Position numbers and translations under genes: made by a program. A model generated the notes under the pieces. That model was not told the DNA's origin, made no database searches, and worked only from the letters and a program-made list of their open reading frames with translations. Below, piece after piece: positions 43,294 to 52,539 of a stretch of 64,000 nt of DNA. Position 1 is the stretch's first letter. The number at the start of each line of letters is the position of its first letter. Origin of the DNA: Actinacidiphila sp. DG2A-62 (GTDB lineage Bacteria > Actinomycetota > Actinomycetes > Streptomycetales > Streptomycetaceae); the NCBI RefSeq assembly GCF_035825295.1, contig NZ_JAYMGI010000002.1:4655001-4719000 (forward strand), in the 5' to 3' direction.

Positions 43294-44220
43294 TCATGCG
43301 CGGGCGGTGGGCTGCTTCCGGCGTCCCTTGGCCGCGTCGCCGAGCCCGGGCAGCTCCACCTGGTTCCCCACCCCGGTCAGCCGGTTGACGATGGGCTCGA
43401 CGTCGCCGAGTTCGGCCCCCGACCAGCGGCGGTGCATCCGCTCGGCCACCGCGTAGGTGGTGCCGCTGCCGCCGAAGGGGTCGAACACCAGGTCGCCCGG
43501 CTCGCTGGCGATGTCCAGGACGCGCTCCAGGAGCTTCTCGCTCAGCTCGTTCGCCTGCCGGTTCTTGGTCCCCTGGTGCCGCACGGGCGGGATGTCGTTC
43601 CACACGTCCGTCAGGTTGATCCCGTCCGGGTGCAGCTTGTCGCGGTGGCCGCCGTAGTCCTTGATGTCCTTGCCGCAGTGCCGGCACACCTGGACGGGCA
43701 CGCGCGGCCGGGTGAAGGTCCGCGGCCGGCCGTTGGTGAAGTACAGCAGGCTGTAGTGGCTGGGGTAGAGCTTCCCCTGGATCGGCAGGCTGAGCTTGAT
43801 GTCGATGGTGATCCAGTGCCGGAAGTCCATCCCGAGGTCCTGGAGGTAGGCGCCGTTGCGCATGTTCCACTTCGGGATGTTGTAGAGGAAGAACGCCCCG
43901 CCGGGGCCGAGCAGCCGCGCCCCCTCCTTGATCCAGGCCCGCGACCAGCTCGTGTACTCCGCCTCCGCCATGGCGTCGGTGAAGTGCTGGCCGTACAGCT
44001 TGCCGAGGTTGAACGGGGGGTCGGCGAACACGAGGTCGACCGACCCCGAGGGCATCCCCCGCATGACGTCCAGGCAGTCCGCCCGGTACAGCGTGCCCAG
44101 GTCGGTCCGGAAGACGGGCTGGGGCGCGTCGGCCGGCGGTTGTGCCTCGGCAGGCGGCCGGACGTCGGCGGGCTGCCGCACGTCGTGGTCCGAACGGGCG
44201 GGACCGGTCTGGTGGTTCAC
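43294..44220 (-). CDS. Orphan site-specific DNA methyltransferase (beta class)
   Basis: A 308-residue amino-methyltransferase acting on adenine-N6 or cytosine-N4. Motif IV DPPF is at 67-70 and the SAM motif DPFGGSGTT at 247-255; motif IV before motif I is the beta-class order. A small zinc-ribbon-like CRHCGKDIKDYGGHRDKLHP segment lies at 179-197 in the target-recognition region. KNRQANELSEKLLERVLDIA precedes motif I, as in Dam/CcrM-like enzymes. GTG 44220 follows AAGGAG. No restriction endonuclease is nearby, so an epigenetic or phage-protective role is inferred. Confidence 0.92.
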   Translation of the reverse strand: MNHQTGPARSDHDVRQPADVRPPAEAQPPADAPQPVFRTDLGTLYRADCLDVMRGMPSGSVDLVFADPPFNLGKLYGQHFTDAMAEAEYTSWSRAWIKEGARLLGPGGAFFLYNIPKWNMRNGAYLQDLGMDFRHWITIDIKLSLPIQGKLYPSHYSLLYFTNGRPRTFTRPRVPVQVCRHCGKDIKDYGGHRDKLHPDGINLTDVWNDIPPVRHQGTKNRQANELSEKLLERVLDIASEPGDLVFDPFGGSGTTYAVAERMHRRWSGAELGDVEPIVNRLTGVGNQVELPGLGDAAKGRRKQPTARA

Positions 44221-44735
44221 TTCGACTCCTTGCGTCCGCCCGCGCCGTGCGGCGCCTCGCGGGGCGGTGGAACGTTCGTGCCGGCGGCATGGCCAGGGGC
44301 GGATCAGCGGGCATCGCGGGACCGGGGTGGCGGCTCGGAGCGGGTGGGACGGTTCGAGGTCGTCGCGGTGCGGCGCACGCCGCAGGGGCCGGGCCGGGTA
44401 GCCGGGCCGGGCTGCGGGGTCAGTCTTGCGCACCGGCCGTGAACGGACAGCTCGTACCAACAGCTCGTACTACGGGTGGGCGGGTCGTGGCGTCGGCGAG
44501 CGCGTCGGCGGCCGCGTGCCGGCGTCTCCAGCGGTCCCGGCGTCTCCGGCGGGTCCCGGCGCCTTCCAGAGCTTCGGTGGCCTCGGGGCCCCGGCGGCGT
44601 CCGAGGCCGGCTCCCGGACCGCGGCCCTTCTCCGTGCGGTCACCGAATATTTCTGTCACCGATGTAACCTCGGAGGTGTCCCGGGCGGCACGCCCACCGC
44701 GTGCGCGCCCATGACCGCTGTGCCGAGGAGGGTTC
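44221..44735. promoter_or_regulatory. Divergent intergenic region, methyltransferase and MFS
   Basis: 515 bp without a convincing gene. TCACCGA occurs at 44640 and 44656, 16 bp apart, around an A/T-rich ATATTTCTG. This is a plausible regulator site about 75-95 bp before the MFS start; the MarR protein encoded downstream is the natural candidate. Confidence 0.4.
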
Positions 44736-46334
44736 GTGAGCGGGCGTACGGCGCACACCAGGCGTCCCACGCACACCGGGTCCACCCGCGCCGGGGCCCC
44801 GCGCGCCGGGTCCGCGCGGACGGCTGCCCCGCGCGCCGGTTCCGCGTCCGCCGGTTCCGCGTCCGCCGGGTCCACGCGCACCGCTGCCGCGCGCACCGGG
44901 CCCGGGCGGGCGGCCGGGTGGCCCGCCGTGCTGGTGCGCGAGCGGCGTCGTCCTGACGTGATACGCGACCGGCCGGACGCCTGGCGGCTCGCGGTGGCCA
45001 CGGTCTGCTTCGGCGCGTTCATGGGCCAGCTCGACGCGAGCATCGTCACGCTGACCTACCACAGCCTGCGCCAGGAGTTCGGCGCGCCGCTGGCCGGCGT
45101 GGAGTGGGTGTCGCTGGCGTATCTGGTGACACTGGTGGCGCTGCTCGTGCCGGTCGGGCGGCTCGCGGACGCCCGCGGGCGCAAGCTGTTCTACCTCTAC
45201 GGGTTCGTCGTGTTCACCCTCGCGTCCGCGGCGTGCGGCCTGGCCCCCTCGCTCGGCGCCCTGATCGCCTTCCGCGTGGTGCAGGCCGCCGGGGCCGCGA
45301 TGCTCCAGGCCAACAGCGTCGCCCTGGTGACCACCAGCGCGCCGCGGGAGAAGATGCGCGCCGCGCTCGGCGTGCAGGCGGCGGCGCAGGCCGTCGGGCT
45401 GGCCCTGGGGCCGACGGTCGGCGCGGCGCTGGTCTCCACCATCGGCTGGCGCTGGGTGTTCGGCATCAACGTGCCGATAGGCGTCGTGGCCCTGGTCGCC
45501 GGGCACTTCCTGCTGCCGCGGACCCGCGGCCGCACCCCCGTACCGGCCTTCGACTGGTGGGGGCTGGCCTGGCTGTCGGCGGCGACGACCGCCCTGCTGC
45601 TGGGCGTCTCGGCCGCGTCGGGCCTGCCGCTGCCGGTGTGGGCGGTGGTCGCGCTGTTCGCCGGGGCGGCGGGGGCGGGCGCGCTGTTCGCCGTACGGCA
45701 GCGGCGGGCGCCGGCGCCGCTGCTGGACCTGGCGCTGCTGCGGGTGCCGGCGGTGGCGCCCGGCCTGGTCGGGGCGCTCTGCGGGTACCTCGTGCTGTTC
45801 GGGCCGCTGGTGCTGGTCCCGACCGTGCTGAGCCAGGCCGGCGCCTCGGAGTTGCTGACGGGCCTGGTGGTCAGCGCGCTGCCGGCCGGGTTCGCGCTGG
45901 TCGCGGCCGGGGCCGACCGGGTGCTCGGGGCGGCGGTGACGGACCGGTCCCGCTGCCTGCTCGGCGCGGGCGCGGTGGCCGCGGCGCTCGCCGGCATGCT
46001 CGTCCTGCCGGTGACGCCCGGCGGGCTCGCCCCGCTGCTCGGGTTGCTCGGCGCCGGCCTCGGGCTGTTCACCCCGGCCAACAACGCGCTGGTCATGCGG
46101 GCGATCCCGGTCTCCGCCTCCGGTACGGGCGGCGGCCTGGTCAACATGACCCGCGGCCTCGGCACGGCGCTCGGCGTCGCCCTGGTCACCCTGGCGCTGC
46201 ACCTCGCCCCCACCGCGTCCCCGGCCGCCGCCGCGCACCACGCCGCCCTGCTCCTGCTCGCGGCGGCATGCGTCTGCCTCGCGTCCTCCCGGCTCAGCCC
46301 CCGCACCGACGAAGCGAGCGGACACCCCCGCTGA
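44736..46334 (+). CDS. MFS drug transporter, DHA2 (EmrB/QacA) type
   Basis: A 532-residue 14-helix-type exporter. The first ~75 residues are Ala/Arg/Gly/Ser/Thr repeats (about five AGSA/STRTAA-like units) of no known function. Then come VCFGAFMGQLDASIVTLTYH (motif D1), VGRLADARGRKLFYLYGFVV (motif A) and GVALVTLALHL near the end. GTG 44736 lies 5 bases after GAGGAGG. A MarR-type regulator follows 74 bp later on the same strand, the usual MarR-efflux arrangement. The substrate is unknown. Confidence 0.92.
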   Translation: MSGRTAHTRRPTHTGSTRAGAPRAGSARTAAPRAGSASAGSASAGSTRTAAARTGPGRAAGWPAVLVRERRRPDVIRDRPDAWRLAVATVCFGAFMGQLDASIVTLTYHSLRQEFGAPLAGVEWVSLAYLVTLVALLVPVGRLADARGRKLFYLYGFVVFTLASAACGLAPSLGALIAFRVVQAAGAAMLQANSVALVTTSAPREKMRAALGVQAAAQAVGLALGPTVGAALVSTIGWRWVFGINVPIGVVALVAGHFLLPRTRGRTPVPAFDWWGLAWLSAATTALLLGVSAASGLPLPVWAVVALFAGAAGAGALFAVRQRRAPAPLLDLALLRVPAVAPGLVGALCGYLVLFGPLVLVPTVLSQAGASELLTGLVVSALPAGFALVAAGADRVLGAAVTDRSRCLLGAGAVAAALAGMLVLPVTPGGLAPLLGLLGAGLGLFTPANNALVMRAIPVSASGTGGGLVNMTRGLGTALGVALVTLALHLAPTASPAAAAHHAALLLLAAACVCLASSRLSPRTDEASGHPR

Positions 46335-46408
46335 GCCCACGCGCCGCCGGCGCCCCCCCGCGGGCGCCGGCGTCCGGGCGGGGGTGCGCGGGCGGCTACT
46401 CTCGTCGC

Positions 46409-46983
46409 ATGCCCCCGCAGCCGCAGCAGCCCGAGGTCTCGCCGGCGCGGGCGGGCGCCGGGCCGGCGCCCGCCGCGCGGACCGCCGCCGCGGAGGGGGC
46501 CGGCCAGGGGCCGGCGGGGGCCGGGCGCCCGACGCGCGGCGGCTCACCGACGCCGTCACGCGGCTGCGCCGCGCCCTGCGCGCGTCCATCCGCAGCGACT
46601 ACCCGTGGGAGAAGCTGCCGATGGCCCAGGTGGAGCTGCTGCAAGTGCTCGGCGAGCACTCGCCGGCCCGCATCGGCGACCTGGCGCTGCGCCAGCGCCT
46701 GGCCGCGAGCACCGTCAGCGGCCTCATCGGCCAGATGATCGCCTCGGGCCTGGTGGCCCGCGAGGTCGACCCCGCCGACCGCCGCGCCTCCGTGGTCACC
46801 CTGACCGACGCCGGCCGCGAGCAGCTCACCGCGTGGACCCAGGCGCACGAACGCCGCCTCGACGCGGCCCTCGCCTCGCTCGACGACGGCGAGCGCGCGG
46901 CCGTGGCCGCGGCCCTGCCCGCTCTCTTCCACCTGGCCGAGTACCTCGGCGAGCCCCCGGACACGGCCGCCGATCCGGCGTGA
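46409..46983 (+). pseudogene. MarR-family regulator, N-terminus in another frame
   Basis: The winged-helix core (WEKLPMAQVELLQVLGEHSP, RIGDLALRQRLAASTVSGLI, ASGLVAREVDPADRRASVVT) is read in a frame with no good start: upstream it is Arg/Gly-rich and unlike protein. The natural-looking N-terminus MPPQPQQPEVSPARAGAGPA begins at ATG 46409 in another frame. A single base missing around 46515-46530 (a GGGGGCCGGG stretch) would join them into a ~192-residue MarR protein. It probably controls the upstream exporter. Alternatively translation uses an undetected internal start. Confidence 0.65.
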
Positions 46984-47289
46984 ATTCACGGAATTCACGC
47001 CGCCAAACATCACTCGGAAGCATATAGTGGTCCACGCCGCGCGCCGGTCGTGCGCCCTGCTCACACTTTCCGCCCCCGGTTTCCGCGCGAACCTTTCCGG
47101 TCAGAAGAAGTCCAGGTCAGGCACGTCATCGTGCGAATATCGCGAGCGAATCGCCGATCATCGAAGAAATGCGGTCGGCGACCGTTTCTTCGACCCGTTC
47201 GTATGACGATCAGCACCGTTTCTCCTTACCGTTTTCGACGGTGCGGGCGCTCCACGCGCCCGCCGCCCGAGACGAAGCGGGAGACCTGC
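46984..47289 (+). promoter_or_regulatory. Leader region of the large secreted protein
   Basis: 306 bp without a gene. GTGAATTCAC (46980-46989) is a perfect palindrome, followed at once by GGAATTCACG. This is a relatively AT-rich area, also with CATATAGT (47020-47027), that may hold the promoter. Confidence 0.35.
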
Positions 47290-49916
47290 ATGCTCCGACG
47301 TCCACGACCGCGTCCACGCTCCCTGACCTCACGCGGCTCCCTGACCTCACGCGCCAGAACCCTGCCCACCGGAACGCCGCCCGCCGGACCCCCGCGGCCG
47401 CTCGTCGCACGAGCGGCCGTCGCCGTGTTCGCGGCGCTGCTCCTGGCCGCCGCCGGTTCCGCGCAGCCGGCGGCGGCCCACGACGGCTCCGGGGGCACCA
47501 ACCCGCCGCCGGCGGCAGCGGGTCCGCGCTGGTGAAGACCGCGCAGAACGTCACCAGCCCCGGCCGGCTCCCGGTGCGGCACGGCGACACCGTCAACTGG
47601 ACGGTCGGCTACCACGACGCGGCGACCGGCGGCGATCCCGCCGCCGTGACCGTCACCGACCCGATCACCGGCGCGGGCACCGCCCAGACGTACGTGCCCG
47701 GTTCGCTGCACGTGCCGCCCGGCTGGACGCCCTCGTGGTCCACCGACGGCAGCACCTTCACCGGCGCCGACCAGGGCGCCGCGACCACCGCCGTCCGCGG
47801 CACCGGCCCGGCGACGACCGGCGCCGGCACCAGCGTCAGCGGCGACCTTCTGCCGCCCGTGCAGGCCGCCCCCCGCAGCACCGGCGGCGACGGCTTCACC
47901 CCGATCCTGCACCGGACCGCCTCCGGCGACGTCGAGGCGTGGAACATCTACCACCACACCGGTCCCGCGAACCGGCTCGTGGTCTGCAACGACCTCTCCT
48001 CCGGCCAGCCGTGCGCCGGCGGCCCCTGGCCGCGCCCGCTCAACACCGCGGCCGGGCCCCTCGGTTCGGGCGACACCGGGGACATCTTCACGCCGCTGTC
48101 CCCGAGTTACGTCCTCGACCCGGGGCGCCCGGGCGTCGTCTACTATCCGGCGACCACCGCCACCGCCGTCGGCGTGGGCTGCCTGGACATGACCGCGCGC
48201 GCCAACTGCGGCTTCGTCCCCCTGGAGATGAGCGGCGGCGCCCCCTCCAGCGCCAACGGCCTGGCCGGCCTGGTCGCCGTCGACGGGAAGGCGTACGCGA
48301 CGGCGAGCACCGGCCAGGTGCTGTGCATGGACCTCGCCGCCCGGACCCCGTGCGCCGGGCAGCCGTTCGCCGCGATCGTGCCGCCCAACCACGACCTGCC
48401 GGGCGCCGCGTACGCCCTCTACCAGGGCGGCATGACCGTCGCGGACGGGCGCGTCTACGCCTCCTCGTCGCCCACCACCGGCGGCTCGACCGCCCCCGGC
48501 AGCACGGCGCTCGGCTGCTTCGACCCGGCCACCGGCACGGTGTGCGCCGGCTGGACCACCCCGCACCCGGCCGGCCCGAACGCCGCCGCGTACACCTACA
48601 GCGCGTACACCTCCTACGACACCGCGGGCCACCCGAACGGCGTGTGCACCACCAACGCCACCTCCGGCGCGCCGTCCACCAGTTGCTACACCCTGGACGG
48701 CGGCCCGCTGGCCGCGCCCGCCACCGGACTCGACGCGCTGCCCGCCGGCGTCCTGGTCTTCGCCCCCGAAGTGGTCGACTCCGGCGGGGACCTGCGCAGT
48801 TACTTCGGCGTGTGGGGCGGGCCGCTGCCCGGCGACACCGTCTGCTACAGCTGGACGCACGCCCAGCCCTGCGCCGGTTTCCCCGCGGTGGCCGGCCATC
48901 CCGCCGTCAACAGCGGCGTCACCCGCGACTACGGCTACGCCTACGACGCCACGACCCGCTGCCTGATCGGCCTCGGCGACGCGGGCGTGCTCTTCTCCAT
49001 GGACCCGGCGACCGGCGGTTCGCCGTGCCTGCACACCGGCGCCGCGGTCACCCTCACGCCGGCCGACTTCTACTGCGACGGCGGCGCCGGGCACGTCGCC
49101 GCGTACACCGAGGCCCGGCTGACCGGCCTGGACCTCGCGCACACCGACCCGGCCGGCACCACCGTCACGGTGACCGACCCCGACGGCACGGTGGTCGCCA
49201 CCCCGCCGCTCGCCCCGGACGGCACCGTCGACCTGTCCGGCGTCTCCGCCGCCGACCACCCGTCGATCACCGTGACCGTGCGCCTCAGCCTGACCGACAC
49301 CAGCGACTTCACCGGCACCGGCCACCCCTCGCTGACCGCGTCGTTCCGGGGCGACGACCCGCAGATCTGCCTGCGCACCGTCGTCACCGCCGACTGCGCG
49401 ACCACCCACGTCGACGACACCGCGACCGGCACGGACAGCACGGGCGCGCTCACCTCCAACCCGGTGTCCCTGGGCGTCGAGCCCGGCGCGCAGTGCCTGC
49501 CGGACATCACCGTGAACAAGGAGATCTGCACCGTCTCCTCGCCGCACGCCTGCGGCCCCGGCGGCGCCGGACCCTGGGCCAAGTCCAGCCCGGTGGGGCT
49601 GCTGCAGCTCCTGGGCACCGCGTACTGGCGGATCACCGTCACCAACAACGGGCCGGTGGACGCCGCGGGCGTCACCGTCAACGACGCGGTGACACCGGCG
49701 TGTTCGCACGCGGCCGGCACCTTCGCACTGGCGGCCGGCGCGACCCGGCAGGTCTACTGCGACAGCTTCCTGCTGGCGCTGCCGGTGAAGAACACCGCGA
49801 GCGCCACCTACTACCCGGCGGGCGCCCCGCACGGCACCCCGCCCCTCACGTCCCCGCCGTCCTCGGCGGTGGCCTGCTCCCTGCTCTGCATCCTGGGCAG
49901 CCCTGACAGGTCCTGA
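47290..49916 (+). pseudogene. Large secreted Cys-motif/DUF11-type protein, frameshifted after the signal peptide
   Basis: ATG 47290 behind GGGAG gives a signal peptide (VARAAVAVFAALLLAAAGSA) and then HDGSGGTNPP, but that frame stops at 47535. The mature part continues in the next frame from about 47505 (GGSGSALVKTAQNVTSPGRL) to 49916. It begins with a DUF11-like segment (HGDTVNWTVGYHDAATGGDP). It then has at least five C-x-D/W...PCAG-like modules (VCNDLSSGQPCAGGPW, LCMDLAARTPCAGQPF, GCFDPATGTVCAGW, CYSWTHAQPCAGFP) spaced tens of residues apart. The DUF11-like end is DITVNKEICTVSS...WRITVTNNGPVDAAGVTVND. One missing base near 47505-47520 explains the break. A surface or exported role is inferred. 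Confidence 0.7.
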
Positions 49917-49925
49917 CGCGAAGGA

Positions 49926-49958
49926 ACCCGCCTCCCGGTCGTGCTCCGGGAGGCGGGT
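49926..49958. terminator. Perfect 13-bp hairpin between convergent genes
   Basis: ACCCGCCTCCCGG pairs with CCGGGAGGCGGGT around TCGTGCT. It serves the large secreted-protein gene and the convergent glucanase gene. Confidence 0.85.
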
Positions 49959-50039
49959 CCCCGCTCGGGCGGCGGCCGAGGCCCCCGCGGCGGCGCTACC
50001 TCACGCTCGCCCCGCGCTCACCCGACGCCTGCTCCGCGC

Positions 50040-51779
50040 TCACGCCAGCGCGAACTTCTGCGCGCCGGTGCCGTTGCAGTCCCAGATCTGCAGCCGGGTG
50101 CCGTTCGCGGTGGCGCCGGACGGGGAGTCGATGCAGCGCCCGGTGGTCGGGTTGGACATCGAACCGTCGCCGTTCACCACCCAGTTCTGGTAGCCGCCGC
50201 CGTTGCAGGTGGCCAACTGGAGCTTCGTGCCGTTCGCGTTGACGCCGCCCGCGATGTCCAGGCACCTGCCCAGCGTGCGCAGCGTCTGGCCGTTCCAGGT
50301 CCACTTCTGGTCCAGCGAGGTGGCCTGCTGGCAGTCCCACAGCTGGACCGCGGTGCCGTCGCCGCCGGTGTCGTCGCCCGCGACGTCGACGCACTTGCCG
50401 CCGGGGCCGTAGATCGGCGTGCCGATGGCGAACTGCTGCGCGCCGGTGCCGTTGCAGTCCCAGATCTGCAGCCGGGTGCCGTTCGCGGTCGCGCCGGACG
50501 GGGAGTCGATGCAGCGCCCGCTGGTGGGGTTGCGCAGCGAACCGTCGGTCTGCCGCACCCAGTTCTGGTAGCCGCCGCTGTTGCAGGTGGCCAACTGCAG
50601 CTTGGTGCCGGCCGCGCTGTTGCCGCCGGCGATGTCCAGGCACTTGCCGAGGGTCTGCAGGGTCTGGCCGTTCCACGTCCAGTGCTGGTCCTTGGCGCCG
50701 GACTGGCAGTCCCACAGCTGGACCGCGGTGCCGTCGCCGCCGGTGTCGTCGCCCGAGACGTCCACGCACTTGCCGCCGGGACCGGTGATCGTCTGACCGG
50801 TCACCGAGCCGCCGCCGCCCCCGGAGCCCGGGCCCTTGTTGTAGACGGCCACCGAGTCGATGACGAGCTTGCCGCCGGAGACCGTGGCCGAGTTGGGGCC
50901 GCCGCCGAAGGCGTCGGGGAAGCCGCCGCCCATCGCCAGGTCGTAGATGATGAAGAACGGGTGGTCGATCGCGTCGGTCCAGGTCTGCGCGTCCACCTGG
51001 TTGGCGTAGACGGTGAAGAAGTTGTTGCCGTCGAGGTAGAACCGGACCTGCTCGGGGGAGACCGAGCGGTCGATCTCCACCGCGTAGTCGTGGAAGCCGG
51101 TCTGGCAGCCGGAACACGCGCGCTCGCCGGAGCTGATGCCCGTCGACTCCTTGCAGGGGCCGTCCGGGTTGACGCCGCAGTGGATGGTGCTGAAGTCGGA
51201 GCTGCGGCCGTTGATGTCCTCCATGACGTCGATCTCGCCGGACTTCGGCCAGGTCACGCCGTCGCGCAGGGTCGAGCCGAGCATCCAGAACGCCGGCCAG
51301 TAGCCGGCGCCGTTGGCGGTGGTGACGTTGGGCTGCTGGAGGACGGACTCCATGCGCACGACGCCGCCGGCCGGGGCGCCGAAGGTCGCCGCCTGGGTCT
51401 CCACCCGCCCGGACGTCCAGCCGCTGCGCGGGTCGGAACCGGAGTGCAGGGCCTGGAGGACGAGATGGCCCTGCCCGTCGTAGTACACGTTCGACGTGCT
51501 GTTGGTCATCGTCTCGATCTCACCGGTGCCGAAGGAGCTGCCGGGACCGGTGTCGTACTTCCACAGGCTCTGGTCGATGCCGGTGCCGGACGCACCGTTG
51601 AAGTCGTCGCTCCAGGTGAGCGTGAAACCCGACGGCGGCGCGGGTGCGGCCGCCGCCTTCGACGTGTTCACCGTCAGCGTCGCGACGACGGTGGCCGCGA
51701 CCGTGACCGCGAGGGCGGGCACCAGGACGAGCGCTCTCGTCCACCCGCGGCGCCGCGGTCTTGCAAAGCTCAGACGCAT
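50040..51779 (-). CDS. Secreted GH16 beta-glucanase with two ricin-type (CBM13) domains
   Basis: A 579-residue exported enzyme. Signal peptide about 1-44; GH16 catalytic domain about 50-310 with WPKSGEIDVMEDIN, where Glu182, Asp184 and Glu187 form the E-x-D-x2-E site. A Gly linker follows. Two ricin-B lectin domains occupy about 318-445 and 446-579, each with repeated GKCVDVSGDD, GTAVQLWDCQ, KCLDIAGG and RCIDSPSGATANGTRLQIWD units; the two copies are nearly identical, an internal duplication. GGAGG precedes the ATG. It should cleave beta-1,3 or mixed-linkage glucans. Confidence 0.94.
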   Translation of the reverse strand: MRLSFARPRRRGWTRALVLVPALAVTVAATVVATLTVNTSKAAAAPAPPSGFTLTWSDDFNGASGTGIDQSLWKYDTGPGSSFGTGEIETMTNSTSNVYYDGQGHLVLQALHSGSDPRSGWTSGRVETQAATFGAPAGGVVRMESVLQQPNVTTANGAGYWPAFWMLGSTLRDGVTWPKSGEIDVMEDINGRSSDFSTIHCGVNPDGPCKESTGISSGERACSGCQTGFHDYAVEIDRSVSPEQVRFYLDGNNFFTVYANQVDAQTWTDAIDHPFFIIYDLAMGGGFPDAFGGGPNSATVSGGKLVIDSVAVYNKGPGSGGGGGSVTGQTITGPGGKCVDVSGDDTGGDGTAVQLWDCQSGAKDQHWTWNGQTLQTLGKCLDIAGGNSAAGTKLQLATCNSGGYQNWVRQTDGSLRNPTSGRCIDSPSGATANGTRLQIWDCNGTGAQQFAIGTPIYGPGGKCVDVAGDDTGGDGTAVQLWDCQQATSLDQKWTWNGQTLRTLGRCLDIAGGVNANGTKLQLATCNGGGYQNWVVNGDGSMSNPTTGRCIDSPSGATANGTRLQIWDCNGTGAQKFALA

Positions 51780-51848
51780 TGTCCGACCTCCAGGAAAAGG
51801 GCATGGTTACGCGTGTCCGCGATGACACCCCCGACCGCGGAATGTCAT

Positions 51849-51897
51849 GTACGCAGCTTGTCTACCGGCCGGACGTTCGACAAGACCTGCGGTACGT
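51849..51897. promoter_or_regulatory. Imperfect long dyad upstream of the glucanase
   Basis: GTAC-GCAG-CTTGTC (from 51849) mirrors GACAAG-ACCTGCGGTAC (to 51897) around TACCGGCCGGACGTTC. It lies 70-118 bp upstream of the glucanase start and could be an operator. Confidence 0.4.
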
Positions 51898-52112
51898 ACC
51901 AATGCCGGAACCTGCGAGGACGGGCCGTGCGGGGCGCCGTCCGGGCCGGCGCGCGCGGCCCTCGCGCCGGGGGCGGTCTTGACAGCGCCCGCCACCCGGC
52001 ACGTACGTTCGGAGCGCACCGACACCGTCCACCCGCACCACGCCGCCCGGGCGCGCACCCGCCGCGGCACAGCAGCGTCCGGCCCCCGGCGGCCGGACCG
52101 ATCGGAGCCGTC

Positions 52113-52232
52113 GTGAAGGGAACGCGCGCCGTGCCGGCCACGCCCGCGGTTCCGCCCGCGGCGCTGAGGACCGGCTGGACGAGGCGTCTGCACGTCGACC
52201 TGTGCAGGACGCACACCACGCTCTGTCGTTGA
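52113..52232 (+). CDS. Putative cysteine-type leader peptide
   Basis: A 39-codon ORF (GTG 52113, GGAG five bases upstream; a GTG at 52131 is an alternative) ending TRRLHVDLCRTHTTLCR. The RRLHVDLCR...LCR ending is the hallmark of short leader peptides found upstream of sulfur and cysteine metabolism genes in streptomycetes, where cysteine codons near the stop are thought to allow attenuation. The next gene, a flavin-dependent monooxygenase of a class that often liberates sulfur or oxidises organosulfur compounds, starts 308 bp downstream, which fits such control. Confidence 0.7.
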   Translation: MKGTRAVPATPAVPPAALRTGWTRRLHVDLCRTHTTLCR

Positions 52233-52302
52233 CCTCCCGCCGTCCCCGACGGCTCCTGTTCGCCTCTCCCCGCGCGTCGGCGCGCCCGGGGGTGCGCCGC
52301 GC

Positions 52303-52420
52303 ATTCGTACGTGCCCGCGCCTTTCGTGCGTGCCCGCGGGACCGTGCGTGCCCGCGCCCTTCGTACGTGCCCGCGGGACCGTGGGTGCCCGCGCCCTTCG
52401 TACGTGCCCGCAGACCGTAC
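52303..52420. repeat. 37-bp tandem repeat between leader peptide and monooxygenase
   Basis: The unit starting TTCGTACGTGCCCGCGGGAC occurs at 52323-52359 and 52360-52396 with partial copies on both sides (52303 and 52397 on). It lies in the leader, where it may fold into RNA structure; there are no unique spacers, so it is not a CRISPR array. Confidence 0.85.
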
Positions 52421-52539
52421 GCACCCGCGCGTGCGTGCCCTCGCGCGACGTGCCCCCGGCGAGCCGGCAGCGAGGAACCCCCCGACGTACCGCCCGACGT
52501 GATGCCGCCGGCACCCCGCCGGCCGGAAGGGACGACCAC

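Noticed and set aside
49941..52232. Plus-strand open frame of about 763 codons
   Set aside because: Shadow of the GH16 glucanase; only its last 39 codons, past the glucanase start, look real (leader peptide).
52303..52420. 37-bp direct repeats considered as a CRISPR array
   Set aside because: The units abut with no unique spacers and do not resemble CRISPR repeats; they are a minisatellite.
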